Assembly (NCBI GenBank): GCA_963753135.1
Contig: CAVWBA010000026.1
Span: 124,001 to 188,000, forward strand
Length of the DNA: 64,000 nt
Source: Roseiarcus sp963753135
GTDB taxonomy: Bacteria; Pseudomonadota; Alphaproteobacteria; Rhizobiales; Beijerinckiaceae
Direction of reading: 5' to 3'
The stretch's first letter is position 1, and the number at the start of each line of letters is the position of its first letter. The position numbers were made by a program, and so were the translations under genes. The notes below the pieces were generated by a model. It searched no databases, was not told the origin of the DNA, and was given only the letters and a program-made list of their open reading frames with translations. Below are positions 27,433-36,376 of the stretch, piece by piece.

Positions 27433-27690
27433 ATGATATATGTTCTTCATGACCGAACAGGCCGCCAGCGACGCCGAGCGAAAAGGGAAAGGAGGCGCTC
27501 TGAAACGGCTTTCGCGCACAACCCGCAAGGCGAGTTTAGAACGAAGAGATTTTTTTATTTTTTCGCCTGTAACCCTTTGAAAAGCCCCGAAATCGGCCAA
27601 ATAAATCCAAGCATATGCAAGGATTTTTCCTTGGTTTTATTTGGATTGTCTTGCACGCTACTCGACCACAAGTTGCATTTGCCGCCCTCA
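27433..27690 (+). repeat. Dispersed intergenic repeat, copy A
   Basis: This stretch matches the reverse complement of 44110-44360 over about 250 bp with gaps. Shared blocks are GCACAACCCG (27516-27525), the 17-base AGATTTTTTTATTTTTT (27547-27563) and TTGAAAAG (27577-27584), in the same order and spacing. It also holds a hairpin CAAGGA-TTTT-TCCTTG (27618-27633). It lies between the cyanase 5' end and the methyltransferase 3' end. It could be a small mobile element, an RNA gene or a decayed gene; the sequence does not decide. Confidence 0.6.
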
Positions 27691-27712
27691 GCGACTGGGT
27701 CGGGCCCCCGCC

Positions 27713-28550
27713 CTAACCCGCCGGCTCGGTCGACAAAGCCCAGCCCTCGCCCCGGACCCAGTCCGTCTCGCTCGGCGCGCCGCCGAGGCGCAGCGAGCGC
27801 ACCCTGTCGGTGCGGCCGCGGCGGAACGCCTCGTCGAGCTTCCGGCCCATCTTGGCGTCTTGCCCGCCTTCGCAAGGGATGAACACGACGCCCGTCAGCA
27901 ACCGGGCGGGCCAGGCTTGCCCATGTTCGGGCCGCGTCACGATCAGCATCGCGCCGCTCGAGCCGGCCGCCTGGAGAGGAAAGACGAGCCTTCCACCGGG
28001 TTTGAGCGCGTCGAGCCAGGCGCGAAGGGGATGCGTGGCGGCGGCGTTGACATAGATGGCGTCGGCCTGAGGCAGGTCCTCGACGCCGGAACGGGCGCGC
28101 ACCTCGACCTGGGGATAGCGGGCGAGATTGGCGGCGGCGCGCGCGGCGATGTCCGGCGCGATCTCATAGGCGATCACCCTGCCCGCCGGCCCGACGAGCT
28201 CGGCGAGGATCGCGGTGTAATAGCCGGCCCCCGCGCCAATCTGGACGACCCTCTCGCCCTCCTTCAGGCGGAGCGCGTCGATCGCCTGCGCGTGCAGCGA
28301 CGGCTGGCCGTTGTTGACGCCGCGCTCGGCGTCGATGGCGATGAGGACGTCCTCGTAGAGGCGCGCGGGATCGTCGGACGAGGTCAAGCCGAAGAGGCCG
28401 CCGGAGCCGACGCGCCACGGCGGGTTCCCCACGAAATCCTCGCGCGGAACGGCGGCGAAGGCCCTTTCGAATTCGCGGGTCCTGGACATGGGCGCTGCGC
28501 GTGATCTCAGCCGCATAGGCCAGCCGGCGTTCCCGAACTCGATCCTCCAC
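27713..28550 (-). pseudogene. Protein-L-isoaspartate O-methyltransferase-like methyltransferase, frameshifted as sequenced
   Basis: The N terminus (RRLAYAAEITRSAHVQDPRI, from a GTG at 28550 behind GGGAG) is in one frame and ERAFAAVPREDFVGNPPW onward is in another. Removing one A at 28470/28471 (GAATTC to GATTC on the plus strand) gives DPRIERAFAAVPRE and about 278 residues. The AdoMet-binding motif VVQIGAGAGYYTAILAELVG and NGQPSLHAQAIDAL match Pcm-type enzymes. It would methylate isoaspartyl residues or a related carboxylate; specificity is not certain because the family is broad. Confidence 0.8.
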
Positions 28551-28674
28551 GCCGCGCTCCCGCTCTTCGAGCCCTCGACGACAATAGCCCGCCTTCAACA
28601 CGAGCGCATTGCTCTTCGGCCCTTTCAGACCGAACATCGCGCGCGTGGCGGACGCCGATCATGGAGCGAGACGC

Positions 28675-29067
28675 ATGAAGAACGCCTGGACGATGATCGC
28701 ACTGGCCGCGGCTTGGGCCTGCGCCGCCCCCGCGGCGCTCGCCGAAGAGACGGCGCCGGCCAACACGCTCGCGGACCTTCAACGCCAGTTCAGCGCCTGC
28801 ATGAAGGGCAAGTCCGCGGGGCCGGCCGGCTCGCAGCTGACGATCATGCTGACGATGAAGCGGGACGGCTCGATCTTCGGCAAGCCGCGCATCACCTTCT
28901 CCCATCTCGAGGGCGATAAGGAGGTGCGACAGGCGTTCGTCGACGACGTCGAACGCGCCGTCGAGGCGTGCCTGCCGTTTCGGATCACGCCGTCGCTCGG
29001 CGGCGCAATCGCCGGGCGTCCGTTTGTCATCACTCTGGGCCGGCCAAAGGCCGAGCAAAGGATCTGA
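28675..29067 (+). CDS. Small secreted protein, TonB/TolA C-terminal-like fold possible
   Basis: A 130-residue protein with a signal peptide (MKNAWTMIALAAAWACAAPA) and a mature part containing LTIMLTMKRDGSIFGKPRI and VERAVEACLPFRITPSL, a layout reminiscent of TolA/TonB C-terminal domains used by many small alphaproteobacterial periplasmic proteins. GGAG eight bases upstream supports the ATG at 28675. The role is unknown, and it is divergent from the methyltransferase. Confidence 0.7.
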   Translation: MKNAWTMIALAAAWACAAPAALAEETAPANTLADLQRQFSACMKGKSAGPAGSQLTIMLTMKRDGSIFGKPRITFSHLEGDKEVRQAFVDDVERAVEACLPFRITPSLGGAIAGRPFVITLGRPKAEQRI

Positions 29068-29188
29068 CGTCTCTGGCGCCGCCGAAGGCGCAACCCTTCA
29101 GCAAGCGCCCTATTTCGGCCGCCTGATGGAACTCGGCGCAATCCAACCGAGTTGAGCCGGAGACTTCTTCCTTACTGGGCAGATCATC

Positions 29189-29401
29189 ATGAGCGACGAC
29201 CGCAACGACCGTATCCGTGAGATTGCTTATTTCCTATGGATCGACGAGGGCCGCCCCGAAGGCGAGGCGGAGCGCCATTGGTCCACCGCGGAGGCCATGC
29301 ATGACTCTCAGTCTTCCGAGCGCAAGCGCCTCGAAGGCAAGCCTCCGGGCCAAGAACCGGTTCGGGCTGACCCCACCACCCGTCGAGCAGCCGCGGAATA
29401 G
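29189..29401 (+). CDS. DUF2934 domain protein
   Basis: A 70-residue protein starting MSDDRNDRIREIAYFLWIDE and containing GRPEGEAERHWSTAE, the short DUF2934 motif common in Hyphomicrobiales. It is cytoplasmic and of unknown function. Family members often sit near stress genes, as here next to the general stress response region. A weak GGAAC is present at 29128 but no matching -10 element. Confidence 0.8.
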   Translation: MSDDRNDRIREIAYFLWIDEGRPEGEAERHWSTAEAMHDSQSSERKRLEGKPPGQEPVRADPTTRRAAAE

Positions 29402-29589
29402 CCGGTTTACCGGCGTTCGTTGCACCCGTCAGACAAGGGCGCGAGAGGGTTTCGCCGCCGCTTTTTTCCTGTTCCCAATGCTCCACCGGCTGCGCGCCGG
29501 GGCCGGTGCAGGCCGGGCTGTTTTGGCTTGATTTGACGACAATGTGCTTAGTATGCGAGCCCGGTTTGATTGCATCTGAGGACAATGGG

Positions 29590-30660
29590 TTGAAACGTGC
29601 GAATCAGCCGCCCGATAAGAAGCGCGCGGAGCAGCTGATTGCGAAAGGGGGGACGGCGCCTCGGCCGGCGCGGCGCCATGACGATCTGGCTGCCCACCAT
29701 TACCGAGCCATCATCGAGTCCTCCGAAGACGCCATCCTGTCGAAGGATCTCAATGGCGTCATTCTCAGCTGGAATAACAGCGCGCAGAGGCTTTTCGGCT
29801 TCACGGCCGAAGAGGCGGTCGGCAAACCGATAACGATTATCATCCCTGTCGACCGACTGAACGAAGAGCCGGTCATCCTTGGAAAGATCGCGCGCGGCGA
29901 ACATATCGAGCATTTCGAGACCGTCCGGCAACGCAAGGACGGGAGCCTGGTCGACATTTCGCTGACGATCTCGCCGATCAGGAACTCGCGCCGGAAGGTT
30001 GTCGGCGCCTCGAAAATTGCGCGCGATATCACGGAGCTCAGAAGGGCGCGCGACAGTCAGCACTTGCTCCTGAGAGAGATGAGCCACCGGGTCAAGAACC
30101 TCTTTGCGCTCTCCGGCAGCCTCGTGGGTTTGAGCGCGCGCTCGGCGAGATCCCCGCAAGAGCTCGCGGAATCGACCCGCGCGCGTCTCGCTGCGCTGGC
30201 GCGAGCGCACGCTCTCACCTTCTCGCATGGTTTTGGTCAAGCCGCGCCCGAACCGACGACGCTTCAATCGCTCGTCCGGACGATTGTCGCCCCGTTTGAC
30301 GAAGCAGGGCAATCGCGCATCGCGCTGTCTGGAATTGATGGCAGAATTTCTGGGTCCGCCATCACGAGCCTCGCCCTCCTACTGCATGAATTCGCGACCA
30401 ACGCCGCCAAATACGGCGCCCTCTCCGCCGACACGGGCTCGATAAAGGTCGCGTTTGCGGAAGAAGGCGACTCGATCGTCATCCACTGGACCGAACATGG
30501 CGGCCCGCCGGTCACCGCGCCGAGTGGAGGTTTGGGGTTCGGCGACGTGCTGTCGCGGATCGCGGTTTCCGACCAGCTCGGCGGCGAAATCATCCGCGAC
30601 TGGCGGCCTGAAGGACTTGCAATCCGCTTATCCGTTCCACGATCTCGGCTCGAGACTTAA
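29590..30660 (+). CDS. PAS-HWE sensor histidine kinase (soluble)
   Basis: A 356-residue protein: a PAS domain (about residues 35-150: IIESSEDAILSKDLNGVILS, then FGFTAEEAVGKPITIIIP) followed by a HWE-type kinase. The phospho-acceptor His is in LREMSHRVKNL near residue 166, the N-box is HEFATNAAKYGAL and the W-x-E motif is HWTEHGGPP. No membrane segments. HWE kinases commonly feed the PhyR stress pathway. The TTG at 29590 behind GAGGA is the preferred start; the frame is open back to 29506 without conservation. Confidence 0.88.
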   Translation: MKRANQPPDKKRAEQLIAKGGTAPRPARRHDDLAAHHYRAIIESSEDAILSKDLNGVILSWNNSAQRLFGFTAEEAVGKPITIIIPVDRLNEEPVILGKIARGEHIEHFETVRQRKDGSLVDISLTISPIRNSRRKVVGASKIARDITELRRARDSQHLLLREMSHRVKNLFALSGSLVGLSARSARSPQELAESTRARLAALARAHALTFSHGFGQAAPEPTTLQSLVRTIVAPFDEAGQSRIALSGIDGRISGSAITSLALLLHEFATNAAKYGALSADTGSIKVAFAEEGDSIVIHWTEHGGPPVTAPSGGLGFGDVLSRIAVSDQLGGEIIRDWRPEGLAIRLSVPRSRLET

Positions 30661-30722
30661 GCCAAGCGGCCGACCATAGACTAGGCCCCGACATAATCGC
30701 CGGGGCCTGTTAACCCGGACGG

Positions 30723-30929
30723 CTATTGCCAAGACTGGGTCTGATACCAAGAGTCGATTTGCTTGCGGGTTTCATCCCTGGCGATTCCATATCGCTCCTG
30801 AATGATCCCCTCGAGCTTTTCCTGGCTGCCGTTGATTTGAGTGAGGTCGTCGTCAGTCAGTTTTCCCCACTGCTGCTTCACGGCGCCCTTCACCTGCTTC
30901 CAATTTCCTTCGACCCGATTCCAGTCCAT
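30723..30929 (-). CDS. CsbD-family stress protein
   Basis: A 68-residue hydrophilic protein, MDWNRVEGNWKQVKGAVKQQ then WGKLTDDDL, the signature of the CsbD family of general stress proteins. AGGAGG five bases before the ATG supports the start. A perfect EcfG promoter (GGAAC-N17-CGTT) ends 25 bases upstream of the start codon, so it is almost certainly in the general stress regulon. Its molecular role is not established. Confidence 0.93.
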   Translation of the reverse strand: MDWNRVEGNWKQVKGAVKQQWGKLTDDDLTQINGSQEKLEGIIQERYGIARDETRKQIDSWYQTQSWQ

Positions 30930-30953
30930 CGTCGCCTCCTTCGTTGCATGGCA

Positions 30954-30979
30954 AACGACGCGCCTGCCCATTCTGTTCC
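30954..30979 (-). promoter_or_regulatory. EcfG-type stress promoter of the csbD-like gene
   Basis: On the minus strand GGAAC (30975-30979) is followed after 17 bases by CGTT (30954-30957), the canonical alphaproteobacterial sigma-EcfG consensus. It lies 25 bases before the CsbD start codon. Confidence 0.85.
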
Positions 30980-31018
30980 AGAAGCAGCGTTGGAAACCGC
31001 CGCAGCCGGTGGCCGGAC

Positions 31019-31044
31019 GGAACCGGTACGGTCCGAGGAGCGTT
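31019..31044 (+). promoter_or_regulatory. EcfG-type stress promoter, divergent from the csbD promoter
   Basis: GGAAC (31019-31023), 17 bases, CGTT (31041-31044) on the plus strand, back to back with the csbD promoter. The next clear gene is the GAF kinase at 31376. A 10-codon frame at 31087-31119 with an ideal GGAGG ribosome site follows 43 bases after the -10. Confidence 0.75.
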
Positions 31045-31375
31045 TGTCATCGAGCCGGCGAGGGCGCCGACAGGCGGAGGATCGACATGGGCCTGGGAAC
31101 AGGTTGCGGCTGTGGCTGATTGGGGCGCCGCTGACAGCGCTCCTGGGGCGCCATGAGGTCCTTCGCCGAGAACCGTGGCTCCCCGGGAGCGGAGAACTCG
31201 CCCGGGGGTTCGTGTGGTCGGATTTGTGAGCCGCGGCCTCGCCGGCGAAAGCACGTTCAAGTCAGGCAGGCAATCGGCTGGCGCCCCGGGACTGGCGCGG
31301 TGGCGCGCGGCGACATAGATTGGCTTCGAAGAGCCAAAGCGTCTGGGAGGCGTAGTTTGCCACACAATCGATCTG
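31045..31375 (+). other. Leader region between EcfG promoter and GAF kinase
   Basis: About 330 bp transcribed from the promoter above if that promoter is active. It contains GGAGG (31076-31080) followed six bases later by a short frame MGLGTGCGCG (31087-31119) and no conserved protein. It may be a leader, a regulatory RNA or a tiny peptide gene. Confidence 0.4.
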
Positions 31376-32584
31376 ATGCCGTCCTCCGATAGGCCTGAAA
31401 AAGCCGTCGTCGATTCCAAACCCAAATCCGAGGCGTCAGATCCCCTTCTGCACGCCCTTCATCATCGCGTGCGTCAGCAGGAAATCCTTGCCGAACTCGG
31501 CGTCGGCGCGCTGCAGGGACCGGGGTTCGATCAGCTGCTTGCGGACACCGCGCGCTTAACCGCCGAGGGCCTTCGTACTGAGTTTTGCAAGGTCCTCGAA
31601 TATGTTCCGAGTGAAAACCGCCTCCTCGTCAGGGAGGGCGTCGGTTGGGAGCCGGGCATTGTCGGCGTCGTCAGCATCGGCGCAGATCTCGCTTCGCCGG
31701 CCGGATTCGCGCTGAAAACCGGCAGGCCAGTGATCTCCAATCATCTCGAAAACGAGGAGCGTTTCAGAACGCCCGAGATTCTGATCAGACATGGCATCCA
31801 CCGCGCGATGAACGTTATCCTGCAAGGAGACGGCCGGCCGTTCGGCGTGCTGGAGGTCGACAGCCGATCAGATGAAGAGTTCGTCGAGCATGATCTCGCG
31901 TTCCTCCAGGGCGCCGCCAATATTCTCGGAATGGCGATCGAGCGCGAGCGGCACGAGCGCAATCTGAAGGCGGCGCTGGAGCGCCAGCAGTTTCTGGTCA
32001 AGGAGATGAACCACCGGGTCAAGAATAGCCTTGCGCTGGTCATCGGCATGCTGCGCCTTCAGTCGCGCGAAAACACCGAGCCGGAATTCAGGCAACACGT
32101 TGAAGACGCGACGATGCGCGTCGCCGCCATCGCAAGAGTGCACGAGCAATTGTATCAATCGGCGGACGTCGAGCGTTTCGACGTCGGACGATATATCGAA
32201 GCCATTTGCAAGGATCTCGCGGCCAGCTTCGGGCAGTGCGAAATTCACGTTCAAGCGCAGCCCGGGATCGTGATTTCGACCGACCGCGCGATTTCATCTG
32301 CGCTGATCGTCACCGAACTGGTGTCGAACGCGGCGAAGCACGCCTATCAGGGCGGTAGCGCGGGCAGCGTATGGGTCGATATCGGCGCGACCGGCGTCGA
32401 CAGCTTTTTCATCGCCATTCGCGATCAAGGCGGCGGACTTCCAGAAGGCTTCCAATTCGGCGAGGGAAAAGGGTTAGGCGCCCGTATGGTCCGCGCGCTC
32501 GCGGAACAGTTGAGCGCGTCTTTGGAGGTCGTCGCGCGCCGCCCCGGCGTCGAGTTCGTCGTCACCGCGCCGCTCGCTCCCTAA
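31376..32584 (+). CDS. GAF-HisKA_2 sensor histidine kinase
   Basis: A 402-residue soluble kinase. A GAF domain occupies about residues 40-195 (AELGVGALQGPGFDQLLADT, then GRPFGVLEVDSRSDEEF). The HisKA_2 dimerisation helix carries the phospho-acceptor His213 in KEMNHRVKNSLAL, and the ATPase has the N-box TELVSNAAKHAY and the G-box IRDQGGGLP. It lacks the W-x-E of true HWE kinases but belongs to the same HisKA_2 group often linked to PhyR. It converges with nepR, whose stop lies 12 bases beyond its own. Confidence 0.9.
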   Translation: MPSSDRPEKAVVDSKPKSEASDPLLHALHHRVRQQEILAELGVGALQGPGFDQLLADTARLTAEGLRTEFCKVLEYVPSENRLLVREGVGWEPGIVGVVSIGADLASPAGFALKTGRPVISNHLENEERFRTPEILIRHGIHRAMNVILQGDGRPFGVLEVDSRSDEEFVEHDLAFLQGAANILGMAIERERHERNLKAALERQQFLVKEMNHRVKNSLALVIGMLRLQSRENTEPEFRQHVEDATMRVAAIARVHEQLYQSADVERFDVGRYIEAICKDLAASFGQCEIHVQAQPGIVISTDRAISSALIVTELVSNAAKHAYQGGSAGSVWVDIGATGVDSFFIAIRDQGGGLPEGFQFGEGKGLGARMVRALAEQLSASLEVVARRPGVEFVVTAPLAP

Positions 32585-32595
32585 GACGCTCGACT

Positions 32596-32790
32596 TCATT
32601 TTTCTGCGTCCTTGTCGAGACGATCGAGCAACTGCAGAAGGCGGTCAGGAATAGGCTCGACGGTCACGGCGTCATACATCGCTTTCAGCTGGTCGGCGAT
32701 ATATTGGTCGGCCTGCGCGGCCTCCGCGCTGCCCGCTGGCGCAGTCTTTCTCGCCCCCTTTCGCCGTTTCCTCGACGTTTTGTCCGGCAT
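32596..32790 (-). CDS. nepR: NepR anti-sigma factor
   Basis: A 64-residue protein with a basic N terminus and the NepR core QYIADQLKAMYDAVTVEP followed by IPDRLLQLLDRLD, the two-helix element that wraps the EcfG sigma factor and is competed off by phosphorylated PhyR. It is 128 bases downstream of the membrane kinase on the same strand. In most relatives the ecfG gene follows nepR; here the next gene is the convergent GAF kinase, so ecfG is missing from the usual place. No canonical EcfG promoter is visible directly upstream. Confidence 0.92.
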   Translation of the reverse strand: MPDKTSRKRRKGARKTAPAGSAEAAQADQYIADQLKAMYDAVTVEPIPDRLLQLLDRLDKDAEK

Positions 32791-32918
32791 TGATGAATCC
32801 CCGAAACCACTCGTCTTGCAGCGGTCAGTCCAAAGTCCTCCGACGCCCGCCTCATTTCCACGCGGAAAACTACGAGCAGACTACTGTAGGAACTGCAAAG
32901 AATCGATCCGTCTTCCGG

Positions 32919-34994
32919 TCAGTCGGACGCGACTTCGGCCGACCGCTCCGAAGAGGGCGGATCACTCGTTCCAGTTTTCACGATGTCCTTTAGCGGGGCG
33001 ATCAAACGCCATCTGACGCCCTCAGGCTCGAAGCTCAATATCGAAGAGGCGTTGAGGCCTGCGGCGGTGAGACGTTCGATAATGACTTTGCCAAACCCGG
33101 AGGTTGCCACCGGGTCCACCCGGGGTCCGCCGCGTTCCTGCCATATCATCTCAAGCTTCGGCTCGTCCCCGTTATTGTCGATTCGCCAAATGAGGGAGAC
33201 CACGCCGTCAGATCTCGAGAAGGCGCCGTGCTTGAGAGCGTTGTCGCACAGCTCACGCAAAGCAAGGCCAAGCGTTTGAGTCGCATTGGGACTGAGCAGG
33301 ACCTGCGGCCCCTCGATTACGAGGCGCTTTTCCCGACACCGAGCCGTTTGGGCCCGCACCAGCGATTCGAGCGGAACGCCGCGCCAATTCCGATCGGTCA
33401 GCAAATCCTGACTGGCGGCCAGTCCGAGCAGCCGTTCGGAGTATCTTTCCTGAAATTCCTGGACCGTTTTGGCGTTCGCCACGCCACAGCGCGCAATGGC
33501 TTGCGCGACGGCGAGCAGATTGCGCGAACGATGATTGACCTCCGCCATGAGGTCCCGGATGTTGCCCTCGCGGAGCTTTTGTTCGTCGATGTCGGTGGTC
33601 GTGCCATACCACCTCACGACGGCTCCTTGAGCGTCAAGAAGCGGCGATGCGCGGCTGAGATGCCACGCGTATCCTTTGCCAATCGCAAACAGGCGGTGCT
33701 CCATTTCATAGGGAACCGCAGCCTCCTTGGCGCGGAGCCACGCTTCCGCCGTCCCCCGCCGATCATCGGGATGGATGATCTCTTCCCAATCCGTCTGGCC
33801 GATCGCTCCATATCTATCGCGGCGCGCATTGGCGTATTCGATGCGGCCGTCGGGACCCGCCGTCCACACCAGTTGAGGGACGCTGTCGGCCAGGAGGCGG
33901 AAATGCTCTTCGCGACTTCGCAATTCCTGCTCGGTGTGGCGATGTTGCTCTGTTCGCAACACCAACAATTCGGAAGTCCTGGCCAAAGCGTCGGAAAGGC
34001 TGTCAAACTCGCGAACGCCCGTGGATGGGGCGGCGCGCGCCGGCGCGCCGGTCAGCACATCCTTCGTCATCGACTCGAGCTCTCGCACTCGTCGCGTGAG
34101 CGCGCGGCCATTCAGATAGGACAATAGCAGGCTGCCCAGCATCGCAAGCGCCGCCAGGAGCGAGGTGAGCGCAAATGCGCTAGGACCAATTCCCAGCCCA
34201 CGCGCATCTGCGGCGACGCCAACAGTCCATCCCCCCTCCACCGGGGCGTAAACGGAGACTATCTTTTCTCCATCAATCGAATTGTGAGCTACCGTCGATG
34301 AAGGCAACCTCCGCGTAGCATCACGAAACTCCGCGCTCGCCAGCGTCCCCGGACCCCCAGCGTCGCTCGGAATCCGCGCGACAAAAACGCCCTTGCGATC
34401 GACGATTCCAGACAGCCAGTTTGGCGGAAAGTTCTGACGTCGCATCAGATCGCGGAATTGTTTTAGAGAAAGAAGCATCGCGATTTCATAAATAGGCTTG
34501 CTATCAAGAAACACCGGAGTTTCGATCGAGGCGTTCGGTTCGGGCAACGCAGGATCCGCATTGACGTCCGAAAGAAAAGCGAAACCCAATTCGATCGCTC
34601 GCCGGACGAGCGCAGCGCGATCGTGCAGCGGCGGCGAATCCGGAGGCGCCGACGGAATGCTCGACACAGGATCGTCGTCGGTGGTCGACACGATCAATTT
34701 GACGCTAGGCGCTTCAGCAAGTGTATCTCGCGCTTGCTCCGCGAAGCCCGCCAAATCGCCATGCTGAAGGGGCCTCGAATGCGACAGCGCCGCAGACAGA
34801 AGGAAATACGCGTTGGTTTCGCGCCCAACGGTGTCAGCGAGCGCATAAGCGTCGCCGGTTAGCTCATTCCGCTCTGATTCCCGTTCGTCATGGGCGATCC
34901 ATCCAACCATGAGCAATGCGAAAAGGACGAGCGGCAGAACGATGACAAGCGTCGACACACCCAAACGCCAGCTCAACGAGCGGGACTTGGCCAT
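32919..34994 (-). CDS. Membrane-bound PAS-HWE sensor histidine kinase
   Basis: A 691-residue kinase. TM1 is at about residues 10-32 (LGVSTLVIVLPLVLFALLMV), then a ~240-residue periplasmic sensor (dCache/CHASE-like: NWLSGIVDRKGVFVARIPSD), and TM2 (LTSLLAALAMLGSLLLSYL). A PAS domain follows (LADSVPQLVWTAGPDGRIEY, WEEIIHPDD), then the kinase with the acceptor His488 in AEVNHRSRNLLAV, N-box ELCDNALKHGAF and W-x-E in IWQERGGPR. It is a good candidate for the PhyK-like kinase that drives PhyR. The ATG at 34994 is chosen because the membrane helix follows at once. Confidence 0.9.
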   Translation of the reverse strand: MAKSRSLSWRLGVSTLVIVLPLVLFALLMVGWIAHDERESERNELTGDAYALADTVGRETNAYFLLSAALSHSRPLQHGDLAGFAEQARDTLAEAPSVKLIVSTTDDDPVSSIPSAPPDSPPLHDRAALVRRAIELGFAFLSDVNADPALPEPNASIETPVFLDSKPIYEIAMLLSLKQFRDLMRRQNFPPNWLSGIVDRKGVFVARIPSDAGGPGTLASAEFRDATRRLPSSTVAHNSIDGEKIVSVYAPVEGGWTVGVAADARGLGIGPSAFALTSLLAALAMLGSLLLSYLNGRALTRRVRELESMTKDVLTGAPARAAPSTGVREFDSLSDALARTSELLVLRTEQHRHTEQELRSREEHFRLLADSVPQLVWTAGPDGRIEYANARRDRYGAIGQTDWEEIIHPDDRRGTAEAWLRAKEAAVPYEMEHRLFAIGKGYAWHLSRASPLLDAQGAVVRWYGTTTDIDEQKLREGNIRDLMAEVNHRSRNLLAVAQAIARCGVANAKTVQEFQERYSERLLGLAASQDLLTDRNWRGVPLESLVRAQTARCREKRLVIEGPQVLLSPNATQTLGLALRELCDNALKHGAFSRSDGVVSLIWRIDNNGDEPKLEMIWQERGGPRVDPVATSGFGKVIIERLTAAGLNASSILSFEPEGVRWRLIAPLKDIVKTGTSDPPSSERSAEVASD

Positions 34995-35164
34995 AGCGCC
35001 TGTCCTGTCAGCCAAATCCTTCGGAAGGGTAAACAACTCCTTTATCAGGAGGTTTTCCCACCGCCTTATCCGTCCGGCAGCTATCGGCGCCCCGCGTCGT
35101 GCTCCCTGCCTGCGAGTTGTACCGGCCGTCGACAACACTATCCCAAAGTGCGGCGATCGCGCCG

Positions 35165-35413
35165 TCATGCCTCGTCGAAGCGGCGCTGAACCGCGCGAGC
35201 GCGTTGAGCAGAGAGTGCGGCGGCGATTGCCCCGATGCCGATGACGATCCTTCCTTGGTCATCCAGGACATGGATCTGTTTTCCTCGCGTGCTCTCAAGC
35301 TCGGCCATACGGAAAACTCGACCCCAAACGGTTTCGAGGTCGGCCGCCGGGTGGCGTTCGCGCGACAGCCGCGATCCATCTCCGCCGATCAGGCAGAACT
35401 CGTAATATGGCAC
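35165..35413 (-). CDS. Small DUF6894-like protein in the stress regulon
   Basis: An 82-residue protein from a GTG at 35413 behind GGGAGGA, starting MPYYEFCLIGGDGSRLSRER and including LETVWGRVFRMAELEST. The opening resembles DUF6894 proteins (P-x-Y-x-F motif), widespread in Hyphomicrobiales and of unknown function; the family call is tentative. A perfect EcfG promoter lies just upstream, which makes stress induction likely. Confidence 0.7.
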   Translation of the reverse strand: MPYYEFCLIGGDGSRLSRERHPAADLETVWGRVFRMAELESTRGKQIHVLDDQGRIVIGIGAIAAALSAQRARAVQRRFDEA

Positions 35414-35447
35414 GCCGGTTCCTCCCTCACTCGCCCTCTGCACGCAA

Positions 35448-35472
35448 AACGTCCCGCGACAGCTAAGGTTCC
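35448..35472 (-). promoter_or_regulatory. EcfG-type promoter of the DUF6894-like gene
   Basis: Minus strand GGAAC (35468-35472), 16 bases, CGTT (35448-35451). The -10 lies 35 bases before the GTG start at 35413, a typical leader length. Confidence 0.85.
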
Positions 35473-35548
35473 GCGTGAGTGAACATTTTTGGCGCTGGGC
35501 TCGAACGGCCAGGAGGCAATAAAACGCCAAACACCATCCGGACTGTCG

Positions 35549-36358
35549 TCAGCCGGCCGCTGCCTTCGCGACAGTTCTCTGGGACTTCCGATCGAAGAAC
35601 AAGGCTTGGCTGATCACCGCCTTGACCGAATCCGCGCTGAAAGGCTTGGTGATCAGGAACGCTGGCTCCGGCGCTTGCCCAGTGAGAAAGCGCTCGGGAA
35701 AGGCGGTTATGAAAATAACCGGGACTTCCTGAGTTCCCAAAATCTCGTTAACTGCGTCGAGCCCCGAACTTCCGTCGGCAAGTTGAATGTCGGCCAGAAT
35801 AAGGCCCGGACGGCGCTTGAGCGCCGCGCGCACCGCTTCGGTATGAGTCCGAGCAATCGTCGCGACGTCATGGCCCAGCTGCTCGACGAGCGTCTGAATG
35901 TCGAGGGCGATGAGGGGTTCATCCTCGATAATGAGCACTGAGGTGCGAATTTGCTCGGAAATTTCGCGTCCCGCCCGCTCAATGAGATCAGTCGCCGCGT
36001 CTTCCGAGCAACCCATGATTTGGCCGATTTCCTTCGGCCTGAAAAACTCGACCGCGCTCAAGAGGAAGGCCATTCGCGGCTCGAGAGAAATGGCGGCGAG
36101 ATTCCTGTTTGCGCCTTCGTCACCGAAATCCGCGAGATCGACATGGGCGTTGAGCGGCACATTGCGCCAGCTGCGCAGGAACAACTTGTAGAGAGCGACT
36201 TTCGGATCGAGTTCAGCATCGAAGCAATCGGCATCCGCTAGAATCGCCTCGAGCGTGGCCGCGACGTAAGCGTCGCCCGCCGCCTGGGTTCCGCACAAAG
36301 CACGTGCAAACCGACGCAAGAAGGGGATGTGCGGCGCAATCGCGTCCGAGATCGACAT
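35549..36358 (-). CDS. phyR: PhyR general stress response regulator
   Basis: A 269-residue protein with an N-terminal sigma-like domain (APHIPFLRRFARALCGTQ, AFLLSAVEFFRPKEIGQIMG) that mimics EcfG, and a C-terminal receiver domain (SVLIIEDEPLIALDIQTLVE, phospho-Asp in GLILADIQLADG, ITAFPERFLTG and the Lys in FLITKPF). On phosphorylation it binds NepR and frees EcfG. The ATG at 36358 behind AGGA is preferred; an ATG at 36376 adds six residues. I see no canonical EcfG promoter immediately upstream. Confidence 0.96.
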   Translation of the reverse strand: MSISDAIAPHIPFLRRFARALCGTQAAGDAYVAATLEAILADADCFDAELDPKVALYKLFLRSWRNVPLNAHVDLADFGDEGANRNLAAISLEPRMAFLLSAVEFFRPKEIGQIMGCSEDAATDLIERAGREISEQIRTSVLIIEDEPLIALDIQTLVEQLGHDVATIARTHTEAVRAALKRRPGLILADIQLADGSSGLDAVNEILGTQEVPVIFITAFPERFLTGQAPEPAFLITKPFSADSVKAVISQALFFDRKSQRTVAKAAAG

Positions 36359-36376
36359 GTCGTTCTTCCTCGTCAT

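Noticed and set aside
27433..27882. Plus-strand frame across repeat copy A as a protein gene
   Set aside because: It ends inside the methyltransferase gene on the other strand, has no family match, and copy B does not keep the same frame.
29128..29154. GGAAC before the DUF2934 gene as an EcfG promoter
   Set aside because: At spacing 16-17 the -10 position reads GAGT or AGTT, not CGTT.
31087..31229. A DUF3309-like membrane peptide gene after the 31019 promoter
   Set aside because: The first residues (MGLGT) are suggestive, but the frame stops after ten codons and no single indel gives a convincing hydrophobic protein.
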